64,000 nucleotides of DNA from Bedellia somnulentella (lineage: Eukaryota; Arthropoda; Insecta; Lepidoptera; Bedelliidae). The DNA lies in contig OY755177.1 in NCBI GenBank assembly GCA_963576735.1, positions 2,604,001-2,668,000 on the forward strand, in the 5' to 3' direction. The notes beneath the pieces are model-generated. The model saw only the letters and a program-made list of their open reading frames with translations. It was not told the origin of the DNA and did not search any database. Made by a program: the position numbers and the translations under genes. Positions 32,520 through 43,158 of this stretch are shown here, piece by piece (position 1 is the first letter of the stretch; the number at the start of each line of letters is the position of its first letter).

Positions 32520-32675
32520 AATATCTCCCTGACTGACGAGCATTCGCGTGTAATTCATACAATCATTACAAGGAGCGCATTGAAATGCTCGGTTCTTCTC
32601 CTTCACTGATGTAAAGCTCAATTCTGTAACGTTACATTTCACGCGAAAGCTCCCGATGAGGGAGCAATTTTAGGT
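32520..32675. mobile_element. Possible MITE
   Basis: TCTCCCTGACTGACGAGCAT TCGCGTG at the left pairs imperfectly with CACGCGAAAGCTCCCGATGA GGGAG at the right. The centre is not conserved. Boundaries are approximate. Confidence 0.5.
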
Positions 32676-33209
32676 TCCTATTTTTGCTCGAATTCTGTAC
32701 CCACGTACAATTAATATTTTCATTGTTAGTTCATATCTATTTCCACAATTCCACAGGTAGGTTTCCACATTGTGTCCTTCGTGACTGGTGTGAATAGATA
32801 ACAACGAGTAACAAAGAAATATTTTGTAGAATAATGTAGTATAAACACGTGTGTGTCTGTATCATTGAAACTGGCTTAGATAATTTGCGATAGTTTGGTG
32901 AGACAAAACAAATATACAGAAAAAAATATAATTCACTTTACTTCTGATCAAAATATTAATAAATGAGTTCTTATTGAGGTTTGTCATCCACATCAATGTT
33001 TACAATTTTGATAAAACAAACAGCTTTTTTCATTGCTTTCGAATAATTTGGTAGTATATGAAACAGCAAAAATGTGCCAATACAAATTGGATTATAGATT
33101 GGTAGATAATAAATTAAATTATATTTTAACTTCATTTCACATTATTATCAATGTATAAACAATTAGTTCTTTAGTATTTTAAAATATATATTTTTATTTT
33201 ATTTTATTG

Positions 33210-33612
33210 TAGGTTACTCTGCTTACCCAATCCGACATTAAATTTAATTAGAATTCCTTAACTTAATTTATTTTATAATATTTTTAATTATTATCGTTTT
33301 TGTTAGTTATTATTTTATTTAAGTTTCAATTGTCATGCCTAATAATTTAATTTAAATTTTGATTTCACAGAATAATATTCTTTAATGTCAATTTAAAATT
33401 AATGTTATAACTATTGCTATTTTTAACTTACTTTGTAAATTCTATTATTTTTTTTAGAATTCACTAAAATTTAATGCATGTAATTATCAAAATTGAATTT
33501 CATATGCTGAACTGTAATTAGTTTAAAGACCAGCTGTATATACCTGCTTTTATTTATGTGATATTTCTGTTCTTGAACTGTTGGTTGACTTTAAATAAAT
33601 AAATAAAAAAAA
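33210..33612 (+). mobile_element. LINE 3' UTR with (TAAA)n tail
   Basis: AT-rich non-coding segment ending CTGTTGGTTGACTTTAAATA followed by (AATA)n; typical of a Jockey-group 3' end. No coding remnant remains. Confidence 0.5.
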
Positions 33613-33716
33613 TATATATTGGTAGATTATTAAGGAAACCGAGCGCTGTAATAACTAATTGCTCATATGTCTGATACAAAAACGAATGAACACAGTTGTG
33701 AAGAAAATTACAGGGG

Positions 33717-33868
33717 CTTTTAAGGGATTTTTGGGCGATGCGGTTGGAGACCCATCACTAACTACCTTTATTTCATTATCCCCCACGTAACTTCCAAAAG
33801 TGGCTGAGGAATTTCTAATTCCCTAGCTCTGTCTACCCCTTCAAGGGATTTATATCCGTGAGTATATG
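33717..33868 (+). mobile_element. SINE-B, 5'-truncated
   Basis: Starts mid-element at GGGCTTTTAAGGGATTTTTG and ends ATCCGTGAGTATATGTATG. Confidence 0.88.
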
Positions 33869-33935
33869 TATGTTCGTTTAATTACTTAAGAATAGAAATT
33901 CAAAAGCCACAACAATTGAACTCTCGGTAACAATA

Positions 33936-34424
33936 CGGTATGCAAAGTTTTTTTTTGGTATTTATTAAATATTTTTATTCGATAGCAAACACGAAAATAA
34001 AAGACTAATTTGAATATTTTTCATCTAAAATGAGTAATTGCAAAGTTATGTTTTTTTAAAGATTATTCAACTTTTGTACTTAATGACGTCATCGATCGAA
34101 AATATCACGTATCGACATGCAAAAAAGCGAAATGTTTAATAAAAATGTTGCTGATTGCAAAAAATTTCACGAATTTGTGATCTTAAATGAATTTATTACG
34201 ATATTATACTAAACAAACTTTTCATTTTAGATATTTTATTTATAAACTGCAAAAACGATTGTCTTTGAAATAACGCTGAAGGTCAAATACTGTTACAGTA
34301 TTTTGTTAGAATAACGGTCATCTTAGCTTTGTTTGATTTCATTTCAAGAAAAAATGTTTTTTAAAACATTATATCTCGAAATGGTTTCGTAATCAGCACC
34401 ACTTTTGTAAAACTTTGCATACCG
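33936..34424. mobile_element. Candidate DNA element with 16-bp inverted ends
   Basis: CGGTATGCAAAGTTTT at 33936 is matched by its reverse complement ending at 34424. The 489-bp interior is AT-rich and non-coding. No convincing target duplication (AATA left, AATT right). Confidence 0.5.
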
Positions 34425-34667
34425 AATTGGAAAGACGTGAGACTACCCCGGTTTTATGTTAATATTAAAATAGCACAAAGACCATATGTTACGATAATTA
34501 TCTTATCGTAATGAGGTAATAAACAAATGTTGGCTAACAATGAGAACGTATGTAGGTTTCTGTTTATATGAGCCAAATTAACTAATATATTTAGAATTCA
34601 CATATTGTGGCTACAACGAACCTCTCTGGCTTTTGTCACCTTAATTATTATGTTCATACATACATAC

Positions 34668-34742
34668 ATACATATAGATATCACTCACGGCTATGACTCC
34701 CAAGAGGTGAAAGTCAGACCTACAGAATTACAAATTTCCAAT
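34668..34742 (-). mobile_element. SINE-B tail-side scrap
   Basis: ATACATACATACATATAGAT then CACTCACGGCTATGACTCCC; the rest is lost. Confidence 0.65.
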
Positions 34743-34875
34743 TATTCTTCCCATGCATAATAATAATTGAACCTACATAAAACTAAAGAAAAATGGAAGA
34801 TGACAATGTCAAAAAAAAACAAATGCATGCTTTTATAGTCTCTTTATCTGCTCAATAATGTATTTTATTATGTTA

Positions 34876-35868
34876 CTAGTGGATCGGCCCAGCTCCGCAC
34901 GGGTAGCGTAGTTTTAAAAACATCTGAGGTTTCTTCAATCACTGCTCAAGATTTATGAAATTTAGCGCCTTGCCTTGATTACAATTTGTGGCAATTCAGA
35001 ATATTGTATCTTTGTGATTTTGAAAGCGCTTTTATGAACGGTTCTATATATCTGAACATAAGCTAATTTTCAGGTTGAGTTGGTAGAGTTGAAGTCGAGT
35101 AAAATGCTATGAAAAATTTAAACAAACTAAAAAAGAAACAATGTAGGATGAAACTACTGGCGCCATCTAGTATGTTATATGCAAGTTAGTAAGGATTTGG
35201 TTTTGGTCTATTTTATTTCATTGTATAATTTTGGTGTTTCTGTACCGATTTCTATGATTTTTTTTTGATTGAATAGGTAATAAAATAATGTTATCGTTTT
35301 TAAATTAAGGGTGAGTGAAAGTATAATAAACGTGAAAGTAAACATATATCATCAGAATGCTCCGAACTATCAAGCTATCAGGAGTTACACGTGTTATTGT
35401 GAGTTAACCATAAGAGATAGGCATATGCTGTTGTGGGATATTTTTTAGACAATTTTATGTAGAATATTTCTGTGATATATAATTTCTATGTAACTTTAAG
35501 CATTAAGGCTGCACACGCGACGGAAGCTTAAAAAATTGAATTACTTCTCCCGTTTTCCCAAAATTCCCCTTTACTACTCTGCCGAAAAGTATACTCTAAC
35601 CTGCCCAGGAGTATGAAGAACAATTGTACCAAGTTTCGTTAAAATCCGTCGAGTAGTTTTTGTTTCCATAAGGAACATACAAACCGACAGACAGACAGAC
35701 AGACAGACAGAAAGACAGACAGACAGACAAAAATTTTACTGATTGCATTTTTGGCATCAGTATCTCACTAGATATCTTAGTAGATCACTAATTAACCCCT
35801 AATAGTTATTTTGAAATTATATTTCATGTACAGAATTGACCTCTCTACAGATTTATTATAAGTATTGA
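34876..35868 (-). mobile_element. Helitron (CTGTAGAGAGGTC family), copy 2
   Basis: Reverse orientation. 5' end TCAATACTTATAATAAATCT; 3' end GGAGCTGGGCCGATCCACTAG followed by T, split here as GGAGCTGGGCC and GATCCACTAG. It lacks the SINE-C insertion of copy 1, so it shows the undisturbed element (about 1 kb). No coding. Confidence 0.8.
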
Positions 35869-36009
35869 TTATTATATGTGAACTGTCTTAATTATTCGTG
35901 TTTAATATTTGTAAAAAAAGATTTATGCTTGTGTGATGTTTTAATTAAAATAATTATAATTTAAAGACAAAAATGGAATATATGAATATACTTAAATAAG
36001 GTTTATTAA

Positions 36010-36255
36010 GATGGTTTAGGCGCACAGAGAGAATGATGATGAATATTAAGATGGTTTGGGCACGATAGTCAATCGGTGAGAGTTATTTATAGAGCCAATG
36101 TGTATGGTAATTACGTAGAAGACTTCCACGTCTGAGACTTCTACGCAGGACATATTTAGACCAAATAAATAATTTGCTTAAAAAGCAGGCGTCTGTAATT
36201 TGAAGATTAAAATGGCATGTGAGAAAATATTGATGAAAGTAGACGAAGCCATAGA
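36010..36255 (+). mobile_element. RTE-like LINE 3' fragment, badly degraded
   Basis: AAGATGGTTTAGGCGCACAG then again AAGATGGTTTGGGCACGATA: the WFGH segment is locally duplicated. Later GACCAAATAAATAATTTGCT (DQI..VLKK). Multiple frameshifts. Confidence 0.6.
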
Positions 36256-36290
36256 CATAGCTAATTTGTTAGTTTTATTAAATAATTTTG

Positions 36291-36503
36291 CTGTGTAGTG
36301 TCGGGTTAGAATAGCACTACCCCATTTTTCCGGTGGGTGTACGTAAGAGGCGATAACGGTATTGCGGCGTTTAAGTGATTTTTGGGCAATGCGGTTGGAG
36401 ACCCATCACCAACAAACTTTATTTATCCATCTTTTCCCCACTCAATTTTCCAAAAGTGGCTGAGGAGTTTCTAATTCCTTAGCTCTGGCTACCCCTTCTA
36501 GGG
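36291..36503 (+). mobile_element. SINE-B, 3'-clipped, 14-bp duplication
   Basis: Full head, ending at CTTCTAGGG without the GCCGTGAG tail. ATTAAATAATTTTG is duplicated at 36277-36290 and 36504-36517, inside what looks like an older LINE 3' end (CTTTTGAAATAAGG ... (ATTG)n at about 36550-36575). Confidence 0.92.
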
Positions 36504-36629
36504 ATTAAATAATTTTGACTTTTGAAATAAGGAATTTACTTGTACCAAATAAACAAATTGATTGATTGATTGAAGCTCGAGAGGTTTGCCAGGCGATCGA
36601 CAAATAAAAAAAATATATAGTTTTAACAA

Positions 36630-37175
36630 ATTCATACTAAGTCATGTAAAACAGTATTCGTGTAAGCGGCGATAAGCCAGCCTATCACAAGAATGCATTT
36701 TTCAATCAAAACGAATACTACTACTCGAAAACGAATACGAACGAGAGGATGGATGATAGGAAATTGGTAAAAGGTATCTATAGAGCTAATGTGAAAGGTA
36801 ATGTTAGTAGAGGACGGCCACGAAAGACACACTTGGACCAAATTGAAAGTGTGCTCAAAAAGGCGGGCGTCCGAAGTATGAAGAATAAAAGAGCATGTAT
36901 GAAAAGATTGATGGATGTAGACGAAGCAAGAGAGGTTTGCCAGGATCGTACGAAGTGGCGATCGATAGTCTCTGCCTACCCCAATGGAAATTAACGGCGT
37001 GAGTATATGTATGTATGTATATGTATGAATGTATATGTATGTATGTACATGTATGTATGTATGTATGAAAACGAATAATCTGAACACTAGCATGTGAAGT
37101 TCAGAAGTATAAGTAGATACCTTTGCAAGCCTATACGGGGACATACGGCGTGAATATTTAGTTTGAGTTTGAGAG
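36630..37175 (+). mobile_element. SINE-A split by an RTE-like insertion
   Basis: The left part has AGTCATGTAAAACAGTATTC and GGCGATAAGCCAGCCTATCA; the right part (37078-37175) has CTGAACACTAGCATGTGAAG and the stem/tail CTATACGGGGACATACGGCG. The RTE fragment at 36738-37066 sits between. Confidence 0.8.
36738..37066 (+). mobile_element. RTE-like LINE 3' fragment with 11-bp duplication
   Basis: Encodes RMDDRKLVKGIYRANVKGNV, SRGRPRKTHLDQIESVLKKA, RACMKRLMDVDEAREVCQDR and TKWRSIVSAYPNGN, ending in frame at TAA and then GGCGTGAGTATATG(TATG)n. The open frame 36749-36994 is intact. GAAAACGAATA is duplicated at 36727-36737 and 37067-37077. Very close in sequence to 46769-47381, so recent. Confidence 0.93.
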
Positions 37176-37439
37176 AGAAACCAAAACTAATACAAGTTAT
37201 TCCTGCACCTAGCAAAACATAATCGATCAAACGCACTCAAGCGGATTGGATCAAACAATATTGGTAGTGAAAACATGATATGTTTACACTTCATAGTCAA
37301 TCGATTTTGATATTTCATTACCAGGACCAAATTTCCATAATGCGTTTGTGTGGTTATAGCTTCTATGTTCCATTTGATGGGGGAGAAAAGAAAAGAAATA
37401 TTGGTTCAGAATCTATTTTCATAACTAAATCCATAAAAG

Positions 37440-37665
37440 CCAATTTTGATTGTGTTATTTGTAGAGGACGGCCACGCAAAACGTTTTTAGATCAGAATAA
37501 AAATGTTTTTATAAAGGCGGGTGACCGAAATGAGAAATATAGAAGAGCATGTACTAGTAGTATGAGAAGAAAGCCTAAGAGATTGTCAAGAGCGTGCAAA
37601 GTGGCGATGGATAGTCTCCGCCTACCCCAATGGGAATAATGGACATGAGCATAAGTAAGTCTAAT
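37440..37665 (+). mobile_element. RTE-like LINE 3' fragment
   Basis: CRGRPRKTFLDQNKNVFIKAG, then RRACTSSMRRKPKRLSRACK and a VAMDSLRLPQWE end where the frame has shifted from the usual KWRSIVSAYPNG. Tail GGACATGAGCATAAG. Confidence 0.8.
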
Positions 37666-37861
37666 GTTGTCTTTTTGTCCAGTATGTCCTTATCAGTAAC
37701 ATGGCCGATGCGAAGTTTTGGCAAAGGGACACAGTTGAGGATATATTAATTTATTTTATACATACATTAAAAATTAAAAATTACAATCTCGTACAACACT
37801 CATTGAAAAACATAGCCTATGGACCTATACTAAGCCATTACAAGATTAAAATCTGACTTAT

Positions 37862-37918
37862 TTACTTATACTCACGGGTATAAATACAAAAAGGGCTGAC
37901 CAAAGCCTTCGATTCAAT
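37862..37918 (-). mobile_element. Older SINE-B tail side, target of the next insertion
   Basis: ACTTATACTCACGGGTATAA then AAGGGCTGACCAAAGCCTTC; interrupted by the copy at 37930. Confidence 0.7.
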
Positions 37919-37929
37919 AATTTCTTAAC

Positions 37930-38174
37930 ATACATACATATACTCACGGCTATAAATCCCAGGAAGGGGTAGCCAGAGCTAAAGAATTAGAAATTCCTCA
38001 ACCACTTTTGGAAATTTGAATGGGGAAAAGATAGTAAAAATAAAGATTGTTGGTGATGGGTCTCCAACCGCATCGCCCAAAAAACCCCTTATAGCCCCAT
38101 ACCGTTAGTCGCCTCTTACGTACACCAACCGGAAGAAATGGGGTAGTGCTATTCTAAACCGACACTACACGGCA
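37930..38174 (-). mobile_element. SINE-B with 11-bp duplication, nested
   Basis: Complete reverse copy. AATTTCTTAAC is duplicated at 37919-37929 and 38175-38185. Nested in an older SINE-B. Confidence 0.92.
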
Positions 38175-38872
38175 AATTTCTTAACTACTACTGAAAGTTC
38201 AAAATCTAGCCGTTTAATCTGATGACTCATAATTCTACGTAAGAAGTACGCTACTAATTCGCGACAGTAGGCAATAGAGTCATAAACGCTTATACAATTA
38301 AGGCATAGTCCACCTCTGACCTTTGTTGGTCGTTGTCGAAATGAAAACCAAATCTATATACACAAGTCGTTGAACTGACGTTATGTGAAACGACTAATGG
38401 CGTATTAATTGGACTACTCTGGCAGTGAAGTCAACTACCAAATGTTTCAGTCAACCTCTACTCTGTGGCATCGACAAGTGTTTGTGTCGAAAATTAAATT
38501 TTTAAATTATTTAATTGTATTTAAGATAGTTTTTGAAAGAATTCACACTGAAAGGAACTCCGTTTATTAAGGATAAGATATACTATAAAAGGAATATTGA
38601 GTTTTACAAATATTTCGAGAGTATATTAAAGTATTTTGTTTCAACGGTTTTTTCAGGCCAGTATTTTTCTCTATTTTACACATTTATAAAATTAAAACAA
38701 TACCTCAGTATAACTAAGTACTGCATTAATAAGTTATATTTCTTCTTATCTTCTTATATTTTCCTAGATATACTCTTATCATAAAATATAACCTTAAATT
38801 AGTCAATAAGTTATCTAGTAAATAAAACCTAGTTACACAATATCAAGTACCATTAGCTTAGAAATAGTTAAA

Positions 38873-40360
38873 ATGCCTACTCGCAGTGAAACTATTAGTA
38901 ATTTAGAAAAGAAGTTAAATTCAGCCCTTTTAGAATTAAAAAAATCAAAAGAAAATACCATAAAATTGTTAGAAGAACGTGAGGATAGTGAGCAAGAAAT
39001 TAACAATATTATTAAAACCAATTCTTGTTTAAGGAAACAACTTGTTGATATGGATGCAGAGCTACAAGATAGCATAGCCCAAAGGATGGCCCTGCAAAGA
39101 GATGTTAGTTTGCACCAAGATAGCTATGATTTTCATGAAGCAGCACTTAAAGAGATACAATCGTTAAAAACACAACTAGCAGGAGCTGAATTAGAACTTC
39201 ATACATTAAGGAGTAACAAATCTGAGGAGAACTCAATTATGCTACAGCACATGTATGATAGTATTATTCATATGCCAACTATAGACTTAACTACTCCGGT
39301 AAAGGAAGAAAAACCCCTACCTATTGTGAACATAAAAGGTTCAAAAAAGTTAAAAAAGTACCTTAAACTTAAAAGAATTGTAAGGAATCATGTTAAAAAA
39401 CTTAATAAACTAAGGTGTAGTCAACATCATGAGATGAAGTTTAAGTTAAATAGGTTAGAACAACTATGTAGTGATTATGAACTTTCTCTAGACAATAATA
39501 AAGTTAAAATTAGCCATGATAGTAATAGGATTATAGAATTAGAAAAATCTCTTCAAGATATAACATTAAAGTATCATAATAGTCACTTAGAGATGCAAAA
39601 CTACATAGAAGGATTAGAAGAAATTATAGAGTTAAGTAAAGAAAATATAAAAACAGTAGAAACGCTATCTGGTTTTTGCAATAAGTGTGACAGTGTAAGT
39701 ACTGTCATAAATGATGTATCTCCTGAAAATAGAAATAATATGGTTAAGCCCACTTTTGCCTCCAATAGAAGTGTGTCGACTCAGAGGACTTTAGTCTTCT
39801 CCGATTCTCTTGGTGTTAACATTGGCCATCATTTAAACAAAGAATTAGACCAATGTATCTTAAATACTTGTATGCCCGGAGCAAGTTACTCTCAAATAAT
39901 AAATTCTATTTTAAAAGAACAATATGACTCGAATACTACTTTAGTTATTTTAATAGGTTCAAGTAATAAGGTGAATCCAAGTGACTTAAAGAAATCATTT
40001 GAGAGGTTAGTTAATTTAAATGTTAGAAAAATAATTATAAGTGACTTCCTATATTCCAAGCATCTTAGCTATAAGGTTAACACTAGGATATATAAATTAA
40101 ATATGTTACTATATAATTTGACTTTGGGATATAGGCAAAAAATTGTTAATTTTAATATAAATAATTATATTAAGAAATCATTAATGACTAAGAGTACCTT
40201 GAAAGTACCTGATTATTCTAAAAAACGTCTAGCTATGTTACTAGCTAGTAATATAGTATACAATAATGTTATTAATTTGAATAACATAACAATTTCAACT
40301 GACTTGGATGCAGTTATTAGTACAAGTACTAATGTATCTGCAAATTTAGCTTTAAACTAG
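38873..40360 (+). CDS. LINE ORF1 protein: coiled coil plus SGNH-hydrolase-like domain, 495 aa
   Basis: The first protein of the LINE, expected to bind element RNA and other proteins. Residues about 5-110 and 190-260 are heptad-rich and Lys/Glu-rich (SNLEKKLNSALLELKKSKEN), predicting coiled coils. About residues 305-400 resemble the esterase (SGNH) domain of CR1/L2-type ORF1 proteins: LVFSDSLGVNIG holds D311-S312 (GDS-like block, candidate nucleophile Ser312), then CMPGASYSQI, then LVILIGSSNKVN in place of the usual GTND. No CCHC zinc knuckle is visible. The start ATG follows a long AT-rich leader. It overlaps the ORF2 open frame by 28 nt. Confidence 0.85.
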   Translation: MPTRSETISNLEKKLNSALLELKKSKENTIKLLEEREDSEQEINNIIKTNSCLRKQLVDMDAELQDSIAQRMALQRDVSLHQDSYDFHEAALKEIQSLKTQLAGAELELHTLRSNKSEENSIMLQHMYDSIIHMPTIDLTTPVKEEKPLPIVNIKGSKKLKKYLKLKRIVRNHVKKLNKLRCSQHHEMKFKLNRLEQLCSDYELSLDNNKVKISHDSNRIIELEKSLQDITLKYHNSHLEMQNYIEGLEEIIELSKENIKTVETLSGFCNKCDSVSTVINDVSPENRNNMVKPTFASNRSVSTQRTLVFSDSLGVNIGHHLNKELDQCILNTCMPGASYSQIINSILKEQYDSNTTLVILIGSSNKVNPSDLKKSFERLVNLNVRKIIISDFLYSKHLSYKVNTRIYKLNMLLYNLTLGYRQKIVNFNINNYIKKSLMTKSTLKVPDYSKKRLAMLLASNIVYNNVINLNNITISTDLDAVISTSTNVSANLALN

Positions 40361-43158
40361 GTAGTAAGACAAAGGAAAAGGCATATATTTCACTAGTTCA
40401 TCAGAACATACAGAGCCTTTCCTGCAAATTATTAGAATTAGAGTTATTCGTTAATAAGTACAATGTTAAAATACTTTGTTTGACAGAACACTGGTTAAAA
40501 ACAGAACAAATGAACTTTAGTTTAAAGAATTACACGGTGGGCAGTTGTTTTAACAGAGAGTCCATAATGTGTGGGGGTAGTATGATACTATTATATGTAG
40601 ACATTAAATTTAAAGAAAGAAAAGACATCTGTAGACTCTCTGTTGAACAACATGTAGAAATCTCATGCATTGAATTGAGCAGATATATAATTTTGTGTGT
40701 ATATCGCCCACCCAAAGGTAACTATGACATCTTTGAAGCAGCAATGGAGGATGCTTTGGGGATGGCTTCCCGCAGCTCCAGAGAGGTTGTAGTTTGTGGG
40801 GATTTCAATGTTGACTTATTAGGTGAGGGTCTAGTAAAGGAGAGAATCTTAACATTTTTTCAATCATTTAATCTTCTAAATGTATTTAATGAGCCAACCC
40901 GAATTACCTCGACCTCTGCAACATGTTTAGATAATATTTATTGCAATTGTGACTACTCTGGTCACTTCCTTTTTGATAGCATTACCTCAGACCACAAGGG
41001 ACAATTCATAAATTTAGAATTAACCATTGAAAAAAAAAAGTCAATTGTATGTAGACAGATAACTGAAAAAAAACTTAGCTTATTTGAAAATAATATTAGG
41101 TCTAGCATCAGCCCCCCAATGAGAAGCAGTGAAACATTAGAGAATTGTCTTTCTTTCATCAATGAGCTAAAAACAGAATTTAACAAAATCTTTAAAACTA
41201 AGGTAATACTATGTAATACAAAATGCTCTTTTGCTGAATGGGCCACCGCTGGAATTAGAATAAGTAGAGATCACCTGTATAACATTTATAGAGAAAAGTC
41301 CTATAACTTCAACCAAGATTTTATTATTTATGTCAGAAATTATTCAAAAATTTTCAAAAAAGTTTGTGGTGAAGCTAAATCTAGATGCATAAAACATAAA
41401 ATTAAGAATTCTTCTAACAAAAGTAAGACTGTCTGGAAAATAATTAACAGTGAAACTGGAAAACTAAAGTCCCCGCATGATCTCAATTTATTATTAGATA
41501 ATGAACTGATACAGTCAAGATCACAAATTGCTGACATTTTTGAAAATCATTTTATAAATACCCCCACTCAGACAACAGAGAAATTAAATTCATGTCCCCA
41601 AAAAGCTCTTGAGTTGTTGGAACAAAATGTTACCAAAACAACAGCACAGTTTTCTTTCAAGTATGTTGACAGTAATGATATAATTAAAAATTTTAAAACC
41701 ATTAATCTTAAAAAAACCGAAGACATAACAGGAATGTCAGTTTTCGTCATAAACAGAATAATAAATATAATCGCTCCCCATTTAACGATGCTTTTTAATA
41801 AATGTATAGATATAGGAGAATTTCCAGACTGTATGAAGTTAAGTAGGCTCATCCCACTACATAAATCAGGAGATAGTCAGGACTTTACCAACTATAGGCC
41901 TATTTCTATTTTACCAGTTCTCAGTAAGGTTTTCGAGAAAATCATGTCCAACCAAATGCTTTCATATTTCAATAAAAATAATATATTCCATGACGAGCAA
42001 TATGGTTTTACTAAAGGTAGGTCTACTGTAGATGCAGGAGTGTCACTAATGAAACATATATTTAATTCATGGGAAAACTCCCGGGATGCGTTAGGTATAT
42101 TTTGTGACCTCACAAAAGCTTTTGATTGTGTAAAAAAGGAAATAGCGTTGACTAAACTTAAATATTACGGTTTTGACGAGCAAGCACTGAAATTAATGGC
42201 ATCATATCTTGATAAAAGAACTTTAAAGGTAGATATTAATGGAACCACGTCGAAAGGATCGGAAATAGAGATGGGCGTTCCTCAAGGTTCTATACTTGGC
42301 CCATTACTGTTTCTGATTTATATTAATGATTTACCATTTATGGTACAAAAGTATTCTGAGATAGTTATGTTTGCAGATGACACATCTTTAATATTTAATG
42401 TAGCGAGATCCTCTACATCTCTTGACGACGTAAATAAAGCTATCTCACTGGTATTGCATTGGTTTACTGTAAATAACCTGGTTCTGAATGCCAAAAAAAC
42501 TAAATGTATTAAATTTACTTTACCGAATGTTAGGCAAGTTGACGCCAATATTGTTATTGACAGTGAAAAAGTAGAATTAGTGAAAGAGACAAAATTCCTA
42601 GGGATAATAATCGATTCTAAGTTGCAATGGGGACCCCATATACTAACACTTTCTAAAAGGCTGAGCTCAGCAGCGTATGCCGTGCGTAAGATTAGAGAAA
42701 TAGCAGACATAGAAACAGCTCGCATTGTTTATTTCAGTTATTTTCATAGTATTATGTCGTACGGTATTTTATTATGGGGTAAAGCGGCTGATGTTCATAA
42801 AGTTTTTGTCTTACAAAAGCGAGCTATCCGATCTATTTACATGTTAAGGTCGAGGTATTCGTTGCGCGAAAAATTTAAAGATATTGGCATTTTAACTGTC
42901 CCTTGCCAATACATATTTGAGAATTTAATGTATGCCAAAAAGAATATAGGCCAATTTAGTAAAGTTAGTGATAGGCATACTGTTAACACTCGGAATAAGG
43001 AGAAACTTAACGTACCGAAGTGGAGACTTAATAAAGTAAGTAACTCCTTTATGGGACTATCCCTGAAAATGTTCAATAAACTCCCTTCTGAAATATTGGA
43101 ATTGCCTGTGGCATCTTTTAAAAAGGCAATTAAAGCCATGCTTTTAAAGAAATCTTAG
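40333..43158 (+). CDS. LINE ORF2: endonuclease plus reverse transcriptase
   Basis: Encodes the target-primed reverse transcription enzyme. The open frame starts after TAA 40330-40332 and has no ATG before the endonuclease; conserved sequence is under way by ISLVHQNIQSL (about 40387) and LCLTEHWL (about 40474-40497). APE endonuclease marks: VYRPPKGNYD, VVVCGDFNVDLL, PTRITSTSATCLDNIY, SDHKGQF (Asp 40990, His 40993). Reverse transcriptase marks: SRLIPLHKSGDSQDFTNYRP, FCDLTKAFDCV (Asp 42106), GVPQGSILGPLLFLIYINDL, MFADDTSLIF (Asp pair 42376-42381), KFLGIIID. The C-terminus has KWRLNKVSNSFMG and FNKLPSEILELP, usual for the Jockey superfamily. No stops. A start at the codon 40480 (TTG) would cut the endonuclease. 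Clade name is a best guess. Confidence 0.93.
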   Translation, partial: CICKFSFKLGSKTKEKAYISLVHQNIQSLSCKLLELELFVNKYNVKILCLTEHWLKTEQMNFSLKNYTVGSCFNRESIMCGGSMILLYVDIKFKERKDICRLSVEQHVEISCIELSRYIILCVYRPPKGNYDIFEAAMEDALGMASRSSREVVVCGDFNVDLLGEGLVKERILTFFQSFNLLNVFNEPTRITSTSATCLDNIYCNCDYSGHFLFDSITSDHKGQFINLELTIEKKKSIVCRQITEKKLSLFENNIRSSISPPMRSSETLENCLSFINELKTEFNKIFKTKVILCNTKCSFAEWATAGIRISRDHLYNIYREKSYNFNQDFIIYVRNYSKIFKKVCGEAKSRCIKHKIKNSSNKSKTVWKIINSETGKLKSPHDLNLLLDNELIQSRSQIADIFENHFINTPTQTTEKLNSCPQKALELLEQNVTKTTAQFSFKYVDSNDIIKNFKTINLKKTEDITGMSVFVINRIINIIAPHLTMLFNKCIDIGEFPDCMKLSRLIPLHKSGDSQDFTNYRPISILPVLSKVFEKIMSNQMLSYFNKNNIFHDEQYGFTKGRSTVDAGVSLMKHIFNSWENSRDALGIFCDLTKAFDCVKKEIALTKLKYYGFDEQALKLMASYLDKRTLKVDINGTTSKGSEIEMGVPQGSILGPLLFLIYINDLPFMVQKYSEIVMFADDTSLIFNVARSSTSLDDVNKAISLVLHWFTVNNLVLNAKKTKCIKFTLPNVRQVDANIVIDSEKVELVKETKFLGIIIDSKLQWGPHILTLSKRLSSAAYAVRKIREIADIETARIVYFSYFHSIMSYGILLWGKAADVHKVFVLQKRAIRSIYMLRSRYSLREKFKDIGILTVPCQYIFENLMYAKKNIGQFSKVSDRHTVNTRNKEKLNVPKWRLNKVSNSFMGLSLKMFNKLPSEILELPVASFKKAIKAMLLKKS

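Noticed and set aside
40480..40482. TTG as the ORF2 start codon
   Set aside because: Starting here would drop LVHQNIQSL, a conserved part of the endonuclease; the frame is open further upstream.
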